Shown here in pieces: positions 46,196 through 57,788 of a DNA stretch of 64,000 nt (the first letter of the stretch is position 1; each line of letters opens with the position of its first letter). Made by a program: the position numbers and the translations under genes. The notes under the pieces were generated by a model. That model was not told the DNA's origin. It saw only the letters and a program-made list of their open reading frames with translations, and did not search any database. Source of the DNA: Periplaneta americana. Lineage: Eukaryota > Arthropoda > Insecta > Blattodea > Blattidae. The stretch lies in NCBI RefSeq assembly GCF_040183065.1, contig NC_091120.1, forward strand, positions 18,021,208-18,085,207, written 5' to 3'.

Positions 46196-47105
46196 GATAC
46201 ATGTAACGGAAGATCGAGAAATGTAATTTTGTAAAGAAAACTACTTTAAAAAATAACTTAGGCTACACTAGAATTTTTATTCAAGCGTTTATTTAAAAGC
46301 TAATAGAAACCTTTAGAAATGGTTAAAAGATAGGTAAATAAATGTCAAACTTCATAAATAATAATTGAAGAGCACAGGGGAAGAACGTGACAAGTCCAAA
46401 ATTATCGATTTTCTGTTTTACATGTCATGTAATAGCTCAGATAGTGTAGATTTGTGTAGTTTCATTATTCCAAAGAAATTTGAAGAATGATAAACCCAAA
46501 GACAATATGATAAAATTGGACTTGAAACTTTTAACTTGCTCTCCTGTAAAAATAGTAAAACGTAACTTATCAGGTTTTCACCCTGTACTCCTCTATTTAT
46601 ATCAGGACTGGGCATGGGGAGTGCATACAGACTCTAAACGGGGACGCTTAATATTCATCAGTCACGGAATCAACGCTGCGCGGTGTTCGGCGGGGAAGAA
46701 AGGGGATACAGAGATATCATATGACTCCCCGTGAGAGAGTAGAATTCGCTCTTGCTGCCCAGCTCTGATTTATATGAAACAAACATCTATATTTTGCACT
46801 TCCCCGTATATTTTATACCAGTGATCGCGAAAAGCTGTGTGGCGACACATGCCCCTGTCTCCACTCAAGCGTAACCATGGCATCATACCCCACCCTCTGT
46901 TTACAGTCTTCACTTCGATATAAGTAGAGACATTTATCAGCAGCGGACGTACGCATGTAATGTTACAAGTGTGTAGGATAATATGTTTCGATGTCTTTTC
47001 GAAAACAGAGAGAATAATAAGTAAAAACTTAATTTTAAGGGAGGAAAAGTATTTATTTTGTGCAGATGGCAAAAATATGAGATACTTAATTTGTTGTAAA
47101 ATTTT
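46196..47105. other. Non-coding, unclassified
   Basis: 46600-46745 is GC-richer and compact (GGGGACGCTTAATATTCATC and CGCTGCGCGGTGTTCGGCGG) and may be a repeat fragment, but no second copy is present. Otherwise nothing is supported. Confidence 0.35.
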
Positions 47106-48310
47106 AAATGTATGTATTTATTTACACTGCAAGTGGGCAAGCACCCGGTGGCAGTGGTATATACAATATTAACAATACACAGTTAAAATGATAAGCTATA
47201 CACAATAAAATTTACAATACATAATACAATTTACAACACATATACAATATTATACACAATACAATAAGAATACACAATACAATTTAACACAATAATAATA
47301 AAACATAAAATAAAACACCTAATTTTACAACACAACCTACATAATTATCTATAGGTCCTACATAAGTTTCAATAGTCTTTCACTTTACTCTCATCTCATT
47401 CCCTGTAGTGGCACTATGACGCATTTCACTGACACTTTAGCACACATTTCACTGACACTCTGTAACACATTTCACTGACACTATAGAATACATTGCATTG
47501 ACGCTATAAATTATCACTGATCGGAACTGTTCACTGCACTGTAAAACCATAACTTCACTGACTCACCTCGCTTCACTGATACAACAGTTCAAATAAGTCA
47601 AATAATTGCATTCTTATGCATACTGTACTTATAAACAGAACTACATTTAAACTAAACATTTCTAGTCTAAGGCCCTCTTACACGCTATTTTTAAATAATT
47701 TACAATTCAAACCAAGGAAGTAAACTCGTCAGGCTAGATAAATACATGTCACCTTAAAAAATTAAATGTTGAATGTCACCTTAATTTTAATTTTCACTTT
47801 ATACACAACTCTTTAAATTATTCTTGAATCTCCTTAAGGAAGGACAGCCCTCAAAGACCGGTGCAGGTAGGTCATTACAATCATTTATAGTTCTATTTAA
47901 AAATGAGAATTTACCTACATCCGTTTTCTGTTTCCTACATTTGATTTTAAAATCATGATCGTTCCTACCATAGTACGTTGGCTTTTCTAACCGGGCCGTT
48001 ATGTCTACCCATGCTTTCTGACCTAGATGTGCTCTATACAATGATGTTATTCCAGTTTTCCTACGTCTGTTTTCCAGAGTTTCCCATTTAAGTTCTTTTA
48101 TCGTATCGTTCCCATCTTCTCTTTTACCTTTAACAAATTTAGCTGCCCTATACTGGATTCTTTCTAAGGAATTTATCTGATATATTCTATAGGGATCCCA
48201 ACACGTAGTTCCGTATTCCATTAACGGTCGCACTAATGTTAGATATGCTATGAAGTATAAAAGAACAATGTACGTTGTCATTATTCTTCTTGTTATGAAG
48301 ACTAGCACGC
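47106..48310 (-). pseudogene. LINE 3' end (CR1/L2-like reverse transcriptase tail)
   Basis: The minus-strand frame 47799-48308 encodes LVRPLMEYGTTCWDPYRIYQ, NSLERIQYRAAKFVKG, GITSLYRAHLGQKAW and KFSFLNRTINDCNDLPAPVF, ending LRRFKNNLKSCV. LVRPxxEYGxxxWDPY and RxQxRAAxF are hallmarks of the thumb and tail of CR1-group LINE reverse transcriptases. About 690 bases of 3' untranslated sequence follow, with four imperfect units of CATTTCACTGACAC (47420-47505). It closes with GGGTGCTTGCCC inside a CACTG/CAGTG stem and AAATA units. Everything 5' of the polymerase tail is missing. Confidence 0.85.
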
Positions 48311-48324
48311 CCTTACCTGTAACT

Positions 48325-48615
48325 TGAATAATAAACGAACAATAAAAAGTATCGGCTTCTATGTCTTAATCGGGGTAAAATACTTCGGCTTTTTTTTCGA
48401 CGTATGTAGTATAATTTGAATATTTCATTAATAAATAAACAATAAAAAGTATTGGCTTCTATGTTTTAATCGGTGCAAAATACTTCCAGGTTTTTTTTTC
48501 TACGTATGAGTGTAATTTGAATATTTCATGAATAAATAAACAATAAAACATATCGGCTTCTATGTCTTAATCGGAGTAAAATACTTTAACGTTTTTTTAA
48601 GTATGTAGTGTAATT
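48325..48615. repeat. Tandem triplication, about 100-bp unit
   Basis: AATAAAAAGTATCGGCTTCT recurs with small changes ending at 48360, 48460 and 48561, each followed by TAATCGG, AAAATACTT, a T-run and TACGTATG. Three diverged units. It adjoins the 5' side of the truncated LINE. Confidence 0.9.
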
Positions 48616-48715
48616 TACAACTTCGTGACCAGCCTGGTACGTTTTTTCTAATTTCAAATTACTGCTGATGTAAAGTACACGCTTTTTCTATGGTAAATAA
48701 GAAAATAAATTTATG

Positions 48716-49595
48716 TTATTTTGTTAATAATACTTACTTACTTACTGGCTTTTAAGGAATCCGGAGGTTCATTGCCGCCCTCACATAAGCCCGCCATTGG
48801 TCCCTATCCTGAGCAAGATTAATCCAGTCTCCATCATCACATCTCACTTCCCTCAAATCCATTTTAATATTATCTTCCCATTTACGTCTCGGCCTCCCTA
48901 AAGGTCCTCTTCCCTCCGGCCTCCCAACTAACACACTATATGCACTTCTGGACTCGCCCATACGTGCTACATGCCCTGCCCATCTCAAACGTCTGGATTT
49001 AATGTTCCCAATTATGTCAGGTGAAGAATACAATGCGTGCAGTTCTGTGTTGTGTAACTTTCTCCATTCTCCTGTAACTTCATCCCTCTTAGCCCCAAAT
49101 ATTTTCCTAAGCACCTTATTCTCAAACACCCTTAATCTATGTTCCTCTCTCAGAGTGAGAATCCAAGTTTCACAACCATAAAGAACAACCAGTAATATAA
49201 CTGTTTTATAAATTCTAACTTTCAGATTTTTTGACAGCACACTGGATGATAAAAGCTTCTCAACCGAATAATAACAGGCATTTCCCATATTTATTCTGTG
49301 TTTAATTTCTTCCCGAGTATCATTTATATTTGTTACTGTTGCTCCCAGATATTTGAATTTCTCCACTTCTTCAAAAGATAAATTTCCAATTTTTATATTT
49401 CCATTTCGTACAATATTCTCGTCACGAGACATAATCATATTCTTTGTTTTTTCGGCATTTACTTCCAAACGTATCTCTTTACTTGCTTCAAGTAAAATTT
49501 CCGTGTTTTCCCTAATCGTTTGTGGATTTTCTCCTAACATATTCACGTCATCCGCATAGACAAGCAGCTGATGTAATTTATTTTATTAATAATAC
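48716..49595 (-). mobile_element. RTE-like LINE, 5'-truncated, with 18-base target duplication
   Basis: TTATTTTGTTAATAATAC (48716-48733) and TTATTTTATTAATAATAC (49578-49595) flank the insert. The minus strand is open for 264 codons (48752-49546). It starts within LLVYADDVNMLGENP (the YADD polymerase motif) and continues EVNAEKTKNMIMSRDENIVR through LRWAGHVARMGESRSAY and LGRPRRKWED to AMNLRIP. The 3' end has CTTACTTACTTACT (AAGT units on the minus strand). It is the same family as 29413-30191. Confidence 0.94.
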
Positions 49596-50693
49596 AAAAA
49601 TAATTAATAGGAGGATAAAAAATTAACATGGAAAAAAGTATGTATAGTTAATAGTAGAAGAATATTATACTGCTTTTGTTTTTTGGTCACAGTCCGTCTC
49701 TGCACTGTTATTCACTGCATTACCTGAGGAGATACCCACTCTACTCCTCTCCCTGCGATAGTGGTGTGCGGGTTGCATTTCTATTACGTCACAATTTCGT
49801 GGTGTTTGGCAACCGCTGTTCTATACTGTGAATCCTTTAAGCAGATAATAGGACTACTACAAAAATCCTATAATATTATTCAATATATTTTGTGTTAAAC
49901 TGAAAGGAGAAAATCCGAAAACCTATAAGCTGATTTTTTTGCAGGGATATAATCCCACCCCTGTGCTCAGTGAAAGGAGAATGTAAAAAAAAAAATGCAC
50001 TGATGAAGAAGTTTGTGTGTTTTTAAAAGCACAGAAATAATGAGTGTGACGTTTTTTATGATTCCGGAATTTCAACAGTGAAAAGTGAGTTAATTGTAAC
50101 GACTTCTTCCAAATCCGGGAAATGTGAAGTCTTTTTTATGTACTGCAGTTCCAACTGTTGGACTCACTCCAACCGACATTACACGCAAAAGTTAGTTCAT
50201 GTGCTTCGCTTTAACTGACATAATCTACCGTTACAATAAAATATCCGCACAGAATCACGACCATTGCCGTCCGAAAGCCTGACTCCGGCTGCAGAGCTCT
50301 AAAGTAATTCACATGTTTTATATTGGATAATGGTTTTAACTTGTGGACATGGTGTAGAAAATGTGATTTCCAGAGTCGTTGCGGTTTTTTGTTACTATAT
50401 CGGTTTCCAAGTATTTAATTCAATGATCGCTTGCTTCTAGAATGTTCTCAATTTAAAATATAATTTGTATAAAAAGTATTATCGAAACAAAACAATAGAG
50501 CGTAGAATCAACATTTACGGTACACGGTTTTAAATTAAATAAACAAGTTCCCACTTTTCGGAATTAATTAGTTAATACTTTTATTTATATCATCACCATA
50601 AGCAGCAGTGCAAGTTAGTTACAATAATACCGCTCCTTCCAGCCTCATGAAGGACGGGAACTGGTCAATCTACTGTTTATAAGGTCTGGCTAC
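49596..50693. other. Non-coding, unclassified
   Basis: No reading frames of note and no repeat ends supported. Confidence 0.4.
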
Positions 50694-51445
50694 AGATTAA
50701 TATTTCTTCTTCTTCTTCTGCGTCATGAAATTAGGCCTTTTGACCTGTTTTCACATCAAGCGAAATTTAATGATTCCTCCCATCTAGTGATTGGGCGTCC
50801 AACACTTCTACGTCCTCTTGGTTTGTATTGTAGTAACTGTTGGGGAATTCTGTCTGTAGGCATTCTTCGAACGTGCTCATACCAGCCATTTCTCATGCTT
50901 TCGATTCTATTTGTTAAATTAAAAATATTTAATTCTTTTCTAATATCTTCATTTCGTTTCCTGTCTAATATTGTCACACCTGCTATTGAACGCAAGAACT
51001 TCATTTCTGCAGTTTCTATTTTTCTTCTGTCTGCACGATTAAGAGTCCAGTTCTCACTTGCATATGTTAAGGTAGGTACCGCCATCACTTTATAAAATTT
51101 TAATTGTGTACTCTGTAGTGTTTTATTTTTCAGTGTTCTTTTTATAGTGCCGCACATTCTGTAGAATTTATTTAATTTAATATTAATATCTTCTTTCTGG
51201 CAGTATGATACGTTGCATCCCAAATAATTAAAATTGTTCACCTGTTCTATTATGTTGTCATTAATGCTGATTTTACATCTCATATGATCTTTTCCGTTGA
51301 ATGCCATTACTTTCGATTTGCGTTCAGAGATTGTCATATTGAATTTCTTTGCTATTTCATTTAGTTTGTAAACTGCTAATTGTAAATCATTTTCAGAGTC
51401 GCTAAAAATTGTCTGATCGTCTGCGAACAGTATAGATTAATATTT
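50694..51445 (-). mobile_element. Second LINE family, 5'-truncated, with perfect target duplication
   Basis: AGATTAATATTT is found at 50694-50705 and 51434-51445. The minus strand between them starts exactly at the polymerase motif LFADDQTIFSDSENDLQ (about 51430) and stays open to 50756. Later parts read MTISERKSKVMAFNGKDHMR, QVNNFNYLGCNVSYCQKEDI, VPTLTYASENWTLNRADRRK and RRSVGRPITRWEES. A short tail of GAA units follows. The layout is like the RTE-like family but the sequence is distinct. Intact coding suggests a recent insertion. Confidence 0.93.
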
Positions 51446-51968
51446 AACTACTTAAACATCAAAAGCAAAGTATCCTATATCATTGGCCAGCAAAAATTGA
51501 GTGAAATTCGTTTTACTTTAAAAGCTAAATGAACAAAACTTCTCAAGCTTAACATAAGCTTATATACATTACACTTTATAAAACATTTCTTTGAATAGCT
51601 AATAATTACCTGTAAAAATAATATCAAATTTGCATAATCTACTTTTACGACCGTAAACCATTTACATTATAAAATCTACTATTATTAAATATCTACATGA
51701 TTCTTTTACAAAAATATTCTAAAGACCTAGGCTACATAAACAACATAGCTTTTTACCTATTCCTTCAGGAAGTACTTTTTCTTAATTAAAAAGTTTTAGA
51801 AAATGTTATATTGAAGGTAACGATTAAGGAAAAAATCTTCAATTTTCCATGCGTTTACGCATACAATCCGGGGGAATACTGAAAGAATAAGTTGAAAACC
51901 AACGTCCAATTAAGATTTTGTGTCTATACGGTGCGCCGATTTGAACGTCATCTTCATATACATACAGG
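51446..51968. other. Non-coding, AT-rich
   Basis: No feature supported. Confidence 0.4.
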
Positions 51969-52222
51969 GGTCCACACCTGTGGAGTAACGGTTAGCGCGT
52001 CTGGCCGCGAAACCAGGTGGCCTTGGTTCGATTCCCGGTCAGGGCAAGTTACCTGGTTGAGGTTTTTTCCGTGGTTTTCCCTCAATCCAATATGAGCAAA
52101 TGCTGGGTAACTTTCGGTGCTGGACGCCGGACTCATTTCACCGGCATTATCATCTTAATTTCATTCAGACGCTAAATAACCTAAGATGTTGATAAAGCGT
52201 CGTAAAATAACCTACTAAAATA
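51969..52222 (+). mobile_element. SINE family 1, copy 4
   Basis: Nearly identical to the copy at 22946-23201: TCCACACCTGTGGAGTAACG head, B box near GGTTCGATTCCC, tail GACGCTAAATAACC. The target duplication is unclear (TACATACAG on the left, ATCTACAG on the right). Confidence 0.92.
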
Positions 52223-52235
52223 AAAAAATATCTAC

Positions 52236-52938
52236 AGAGTGTAAGGGGTAAAAGTGTCATTATTTCAATTGATGATTATTCATGTCATAAGGAAGAAAAA
52301 ATGTCCTTACAATTTTTTTTCTAATTGCAATATTTAACTAATTATTAAAGTTTACAATATTAGACATTTGGCAACGTTGCTGGATGGGGAAGAGGGGGTT
52401 TAGAAGTACACAGTACAGCTCAAGCGGGTACAGACATACCGGTACAAAACAGATGCTCTGTTCTAATGCAGGGGCGGACCATGACAATACTGTTGTTTAC
52501 ATAAAACGAGCAGCAAATACAAACATTCAATCTCATTAATAGAACATTATGGTAAATTTACATTTTATGTAACAATATTGCTCCATTTTTATTGTACGTC
52601 TAAAAAAAATAAACAATAATGGTTTTCTGCACAAAATCACACGAACTTTTTTTTCTAATGCAAATTTGTTATCTCTCCCGCTTCCATAAAGCAGTGTCAT
52701 TTTTAAACAAATTTCCGGTTGTGTGATTTTCGAAACGCGGTAAAAGACTTCAAGTTTCTAATAATCGTTGAGAAACTGCTACAAAAGTTCGCCGATTAGG
52801 TAACTTTCTTTGAGGAAAACGTTGGCGGTACATCCTTCTTGCCTCACTTGAATTACGATGACTTTCTCCATAAATTAATAACATATGATATTCCTAAACT
52901 GTGAATGACATTGTAAGTTATTTATCGAATACCCTGTA
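52236..52938. repeat. Possible decayed TIR element
   Basis: TACAGAGTGTAAGGGGTAAA on the left weakly mirrors the right end GAATACCCTGTA, and both are followed inward by TGTCATT. The interior has no recognisable protein. A TA-target element is possible, but the arms are too diverged to be sure. Confidence 0.3.
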
Positions 52939-53084
52939 CTGAACTGTCATCCGCACGGCAGTAGAGCTATGGACGGGGAGCTTGAACTCAGCTGACTCGT
53001 ATTTACGACTGTGCAGAGTACTGCCTGCTGAACGTTGCCACGTCTGTCACGCCAGAATAATAACAAATTTAAGCATGCATTTTT

Positions 53085-53890
53085 ATTTTGTGCGAGTTCG
53101 TGCGTATTTGCTTGTTTTCCGCACAGAACCAATACGCGGTAAGTGTGAAATACCACATTCAGTATTCCCAACGTAACACACATAACAATTTTCCTCTTCT
53201 TACCGCTTAAACGCGACATTCATTTTACTGCTTTAGGCTTTTAACATATTATTTTTAGAGACGTTTAACATAGTAATAATTATAAATTGGAAACTTACCA
53301 CTGCAATTTCACCTAAATTGCACTGTTAATTATTGTTTTTAAATATTTGCAAAAATTAAGTAAAGTCTACTACTCCACGAAACTTATTGCATTCCTGATA
53401 CAAGTAACATTAAGGAAGCCGTGAAAAAATCAACAAGATTCCAGATGCCGATGTTATTACTGCAATATGTTATATAAATAATAATGTTAAAATATTAAAA
53501 TGAAAAATAAATCATTACATAACCTTACCGTTTGTTTTAAGTTCGCATTTATAGACTGGGGGGAAAAAAAAGACACGTATATCACGGTCTGCTGGAGTAT
53601 AGTAAGCACAGAAAATATTTTATAGGAACAATGTTGAAGAAAGATATTCTGGTTTTCCGAAGTTGGCGTCATTGAACAGAAACCAAGATGGAGATTTCAT
53701 TGCAACTAATTAGAAATTCGTCTTTCAGGTATGTAATAAACGATCTTCGCACAAAATAATGTACGATACACGAGCGGTATGTTTGTTTTCATGTTCTCGG
53801 AAATTAAAAAAGCTCAACTACGTTTCGCTTTTTCAATCTTTTCCTCGAACATGAAAACGTCAACATACCGCTCTTGTAACGCATATTACT
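53085..53890 (+). repeat. Dispersed repeat family H, copy 2
   Basis: Starts TTTTGTGCGAGTTCGTGCGT and runs to CTCTTGTAACGCATATTACT. The terminal hairpin arms lie at about 53772-53816 and 53830-53876. It contains about 100 more bases in the middle than copy 3, near 53410-53520. Confidence 0.85.
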
Positions 53891-55224
53891 ATAATTTCAC
53901 GAAAACGTAATATAACAAGGAAATATTTATTTAAACTAATATTAACTCTTTGCTAGATATACCTACTGATGTAATTGTTTTCGTAATTTTACTAACGATG
54001 TAAACGCAAATAAAATAAGAAAGATATTTATTTTTTCTGGGAAAACTATCAAGTTTTCACCCTATGTTGTATGGACATTTTTTGATCCTGTAGACCGTCC
54101 CCGACGACTGTGAAAAGGACGGCACTTATACCCCGTACACACTGTATATTAATTAATTAATAATTATTAAATATCAATTCTATACTTTGGCCTACTTGAT
54201 TCTCAAAATTGTGGATGAGCACTTCATAGGCACTCGTATTTGCGATAATCTTCAATAAAGCTAATCGTACTTGCCGCCATTTTCAGGTTAAAAGGTCCAC
54301 CATCACCAAACAAAAGAATTTTCAGTTTATTCACGGCCACCTAAATCAATCAGCTGCTCGCTACATGATAGTCTACAGTTGAACGAAATACGCTTAAGAT
54401 ACCCAACGGCGATCGTTAGCTTTCAATTACCGAATACGCTCTCATTGTTAATGGAAAAAATCATGCAAAATTGAATGCGTTTCGTTCACTCTTGTATGCA
54501 TTGCTTGAATGCTTAAAGTTGGAAGAAAAGTTGAACCGTGTTGATGCACCTTTAGGTATCCTTTTACTCTCTCTTCATTTATTTTCTTTTTTCCGTTCCT
54601 TTTTATTTGGCTGGTTCATTTTCTACGTTACGTATTTCAATTGTTCGCTATTCTGTCCTTTCTTTTTTCCTATCTATTTCGTTTTCATTTATTCCAACCC
54701 ATCTTTGCAATACTTTTTATCCCTTGAAGCTTACTTCTGTCTCTGTTCTAATTTTATTGCTGTTATTATACGTTTTTATATCTTTTCTTTTCCTTCAATC
54801 AACTTTTCTTTAATTCTTTCAGTTCCTCGAATCAGCATCTGTGAATCTCGTGGCTAGATTACCTCCACAATTTTTCACTTGACATAACATAACACAGCTC
54901 CGTAATTCATGTGGAATCAGAGAAAACGCAACCCGGGATAACGTTCCTGACAGCCCGTAATATTTCACGCTCCTCCTCTCAGCTTAGTAACAGAGCGTCG
55001 TATCTCCCTCGTCCCTTTTCCGCTTCGTGGACAATGCACAGGCCTGCCTAGCGAAGGAGGGGCAAAAATTCCACTCAAACTGAATAGCAGTTGTATAGTT
55101 ACAGTTAAGCTACTGAGGATCACGTACGAGTCATTCCTAAAATACTAATTTGGCCGTCTCTTCAATGTTGCCAACTAATATTAGATATCACAAAAAGACG
55201 ATAAAATCACACAATGCCATGTAC
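53891..55224. other. Non-coding, unclassified
   Basis: A T-rich frame of 128 codons at 54471-54857 is dominated by Phe, Ser and Leu; it looks like low-complexity noise. No other feature supported. Confidence 0.4.

Positions 55225-55262
<38 letters not shown>
55225..55262. repeat. AAT microsatellite at SINE tail
   Basis: About 12 AAT units directly left of the SINE at 55263-55511, plausibly its tail on the minus strand. Confidence 0.9.
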
Positions 55263-55264
<2 letters not shown>

Positions 55265-55511
55265 TAAAGGTATCCCCGTAACATGCCATGAAGGCACTTG
55301 GGGGGCATGGAGGTAGAGCCCCATGCTTTCCATGACCTCGGCACTAGAATGAGGTGGTATGGTCGGCACCACGCTCTGACCGCCTTTTACCCCCGGGAAA
55401 GACCCGGTACTCAATTTTATAGGAGGCTGAGTGAACCTCAGGGCCGTTCTGAAAGTTTGGCAACGAGAAAAAATCCAGTCACCACCTGGGATCGAACCCC
55501 GGAACTTCCAG
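55263..55511 (-). mobile_element. SINE family 6, head truncated, between AAT microsatellites
   Basis: The body has AAAGGTATCCCCGTAACATG and GGCACTTGGGGGGCATGGAG. Near the right end CTGGGATCGAACCCCGGA is the B box of a tRNA-like head on the minus strand. The head stops short at CTTCCAGT, where a second AAT tract begins. Confidence 0.75.

Positions 55512-55568
<57 letters not shown>
55512..55568. repeat. AAT microsatellite
   Basis: About 19 units starting right after the truncated SINE head and leading to a LINE fragment at 55590. Confidence 0.95.
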
Positions 55569-55570
<2 letters not shown>

Positions 55571-55589
55571 TAATAATACTTACTTGAGT

Positions 55590-56335
55590 TTTACTTGAAG
55601 CAAGTAAAGAAATAGGTTTGGAAGTAAATCCCGAAAAGACAAAGTATATGATTATGTCTCGTGACGAGAATATTGCACGAAATGGAAATATAAAAATTGC
55701 AAACTTATCCTTTGAAGAGGTGGAAACATTCAAATACCTGGGAGCAACAGTAACAAATATAAATGATACTCGAGAGGAAATTAAACACAGAATAAATATG
55801 GGAAATGCCTGTTATTATTCGGTTGAGAAGTTTTTATCATCCAGTCTGCTGTCAAAAAATCTGAAAGTTAGAATTTATAAAACAGTTCTATTACCGGTTG
55901 TTCTGTATGGTTGTGAAACTTGGACTCTCACTTGGAGAGAGGAACATAGGTTAAGAGTGTTTGAGAATAAGGTGTTTAGGAAAATATTTGGAGCTAAGAG
56001 GGATGAAGTTACAGGAGAATGGAAAAAGTTACACAACACAGAACTGCACGCATTATATTCTTCACCTGACATAATTAGGAACATTAAATCCAAGACGTTT
56101 GAAGTGGGCAGGGCATGTAGCACGTATGGGCGAATCCAGAAATGCATATAGAGTGTTAGATGGGAAACCGGAGGGAAAAAGACCTTTGGGGAGGTCGAGA
56201 CGTAGATGGGAAGATAATATTAAAATGGATTTGAGAGAGGTGGGACATGATGATAGAGACTGGATTAATCTTGCTCAGGATAGGGACCAATGGCGGGCTT
56301 AGGTGAGGGCGGCAATGGCTATTTGTAAGTATGTA
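55590..56335 (+). mobile_element. RTE-like LINE 3' fragment with one frameshift
   Basis: The frame 55618-56151 encodes EVNPEKTKYMIMSRDENIAR through TELHALYSSPDIIRNIKS. One extra base near 56095 shifts it (AAATCCAAGACG against AAATCCAGACG in other copies). The remainder (WAGHVARMGESRNAYRVL to LAQDRDQWRA) continues in the frame 56099-56302. The 3' tail has AAGTATGTAAGTAA. Confidence 0.93.
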
Positions 56336-56761
56336 AGTAACTACTATGAGTAGAAAAGAGGGTAGGGTAAAAAATGTGAAGTTATGTGAAAGGAAAATAG
56401 CAGTGAGAGTGGAAAACAATATCTTACGGAATTTGAAGCATGATTGCAAAAACCTGTTTCATACATGTCAGAAAAGTAATAACATTGTCTGCTTTGTTAG
56501 ATCGATGAGGAATGTAGGGACATCTCTCGGTATATTATATATTCCTCTCTACTTCGCAGAATGTGTGCAGCTGAACGAATCGCAGAACCATGTATGCTTA
56601 AATTCCTACGTGTGACAATAGGCAGGAAAACAGGTCAGAAATGTCATCGCATGTTCTCGTATGAATTGCCAGCAACATTTCCCTTCCAGGAAATTGTCTT
56701 ATATACTTCCGTTACTTTATGACTATATTCAACCAAATTCACTGCCATCAAGTATAATCTT
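56336..56761. other. Non-coding, unclassified
   Basis: An 89-codon plus-strand frame (56346-56615) has no recognised domain. It could be the remains of something, but nothing supports a call. Confidence 0.35.
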
Positions 56762-57462
56762 TTGTGCGAGATCGTGCGTATTTGCTTGGTTTCCGCACAA
56801 AACCAACCAGCGGTAAGTCTAAAATTCCACATTCAGTATTCCCAACCTAACACACATAACAATTTCCCTCTTCTTACCGCTTAAGTGACATATTGATTTT
56901 ACTGCTTTAGGCTTTTAACATATTATTTTTAGAGACGTTCAATATAGTAATAATTGTAAATTGGAAACTTACCACTGCAATTTCACCTAAATTGCATTGT
57001 TCATTATTGTTTTTAAATATTTGCAAAAATTAAGTAAACTCTACAACTCCACTAAAGTTACTGCTTTTCGTGATCCAAGTAACATTAAGGAAGCCGTTTG
57101 TTTTAAGTTCACATTTATAGACTGGGGGAAAAAAAGACAGACGTATATCACGGCCTGCTGGAGTATTTATAGTAAACACAGAAAACATTTTAAAGCAACA
57201 ATGTTGAAGATAGATATTTTTGTTTTGTAAATTTGCCGTCATTGAACAGAAACCAAGATGGAGATTTCATTGCAACTAATTAGAAATTCCTCTTTCAGGT
57301 ATGTAATAAACAATCTTCGCACAAAATAATGTACGATACACGAGCGGTATGTTTTCTTTCAATTCTCGGAAATTAAAAAAGCTCTACTACGTTTCGCTTT
57401 TTCAAACTTTTCCTCGAACATGAAAACTTCAACATACCGTTCTTGTAACGCATATTACTATT
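56762..57462 (+). repeat. Dispersed repeat family H, copy 3
   Basis: TTTTGTGCGAGATCGTGCGT to CTTGTAACGCATATTACTAT. The hairpin arms, with GAGCGGTATGTTTTC and its partner ending CATACCGTTCTTG, lie at about 57343-57385 and 57400-57448. Confidence 0.88.
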
Positions 57463-57788
57463 ATTCACTTTCATCCACGTCTACTGATAGCTCTGTCGGA
57501 AACGAACATACCACATTAATGTGAATACTTTCTGGTAATATGATATCGTGTACGTATCGAAGGGTAGCATTTGTGTCTAAAATTACAACAGATCCGAACT
57601 AAATTACTGGCAGGGCAGAGAAGACATCTTTCATTCACAGGGCCTACGTGTTGGCAAATAGATGTGAGAACTGGACTTATACAGAATGAAGTGATAAAAT
57701 GAAAATCAAACCATCTGAGCTGGATCAGAAGAAGATAAGTAATTTAAGGAAAGAACTGCAATGTAAATCTGGTAATTTCATTTTGTAT

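Noticed and set aside
52947-53219. 90-codon minus-strand frame starting MSRLSGKKRK
   Set aside because: It overlaps repeat family H, and the other two copies do not preserve it.
54471-54857. 128-codon frame resembling a membrane protein
   Set aside because: Phe/Leu/Ser-rich because the DNA is T-rich; no family pattern, no second copy, overlapping frame equally open.
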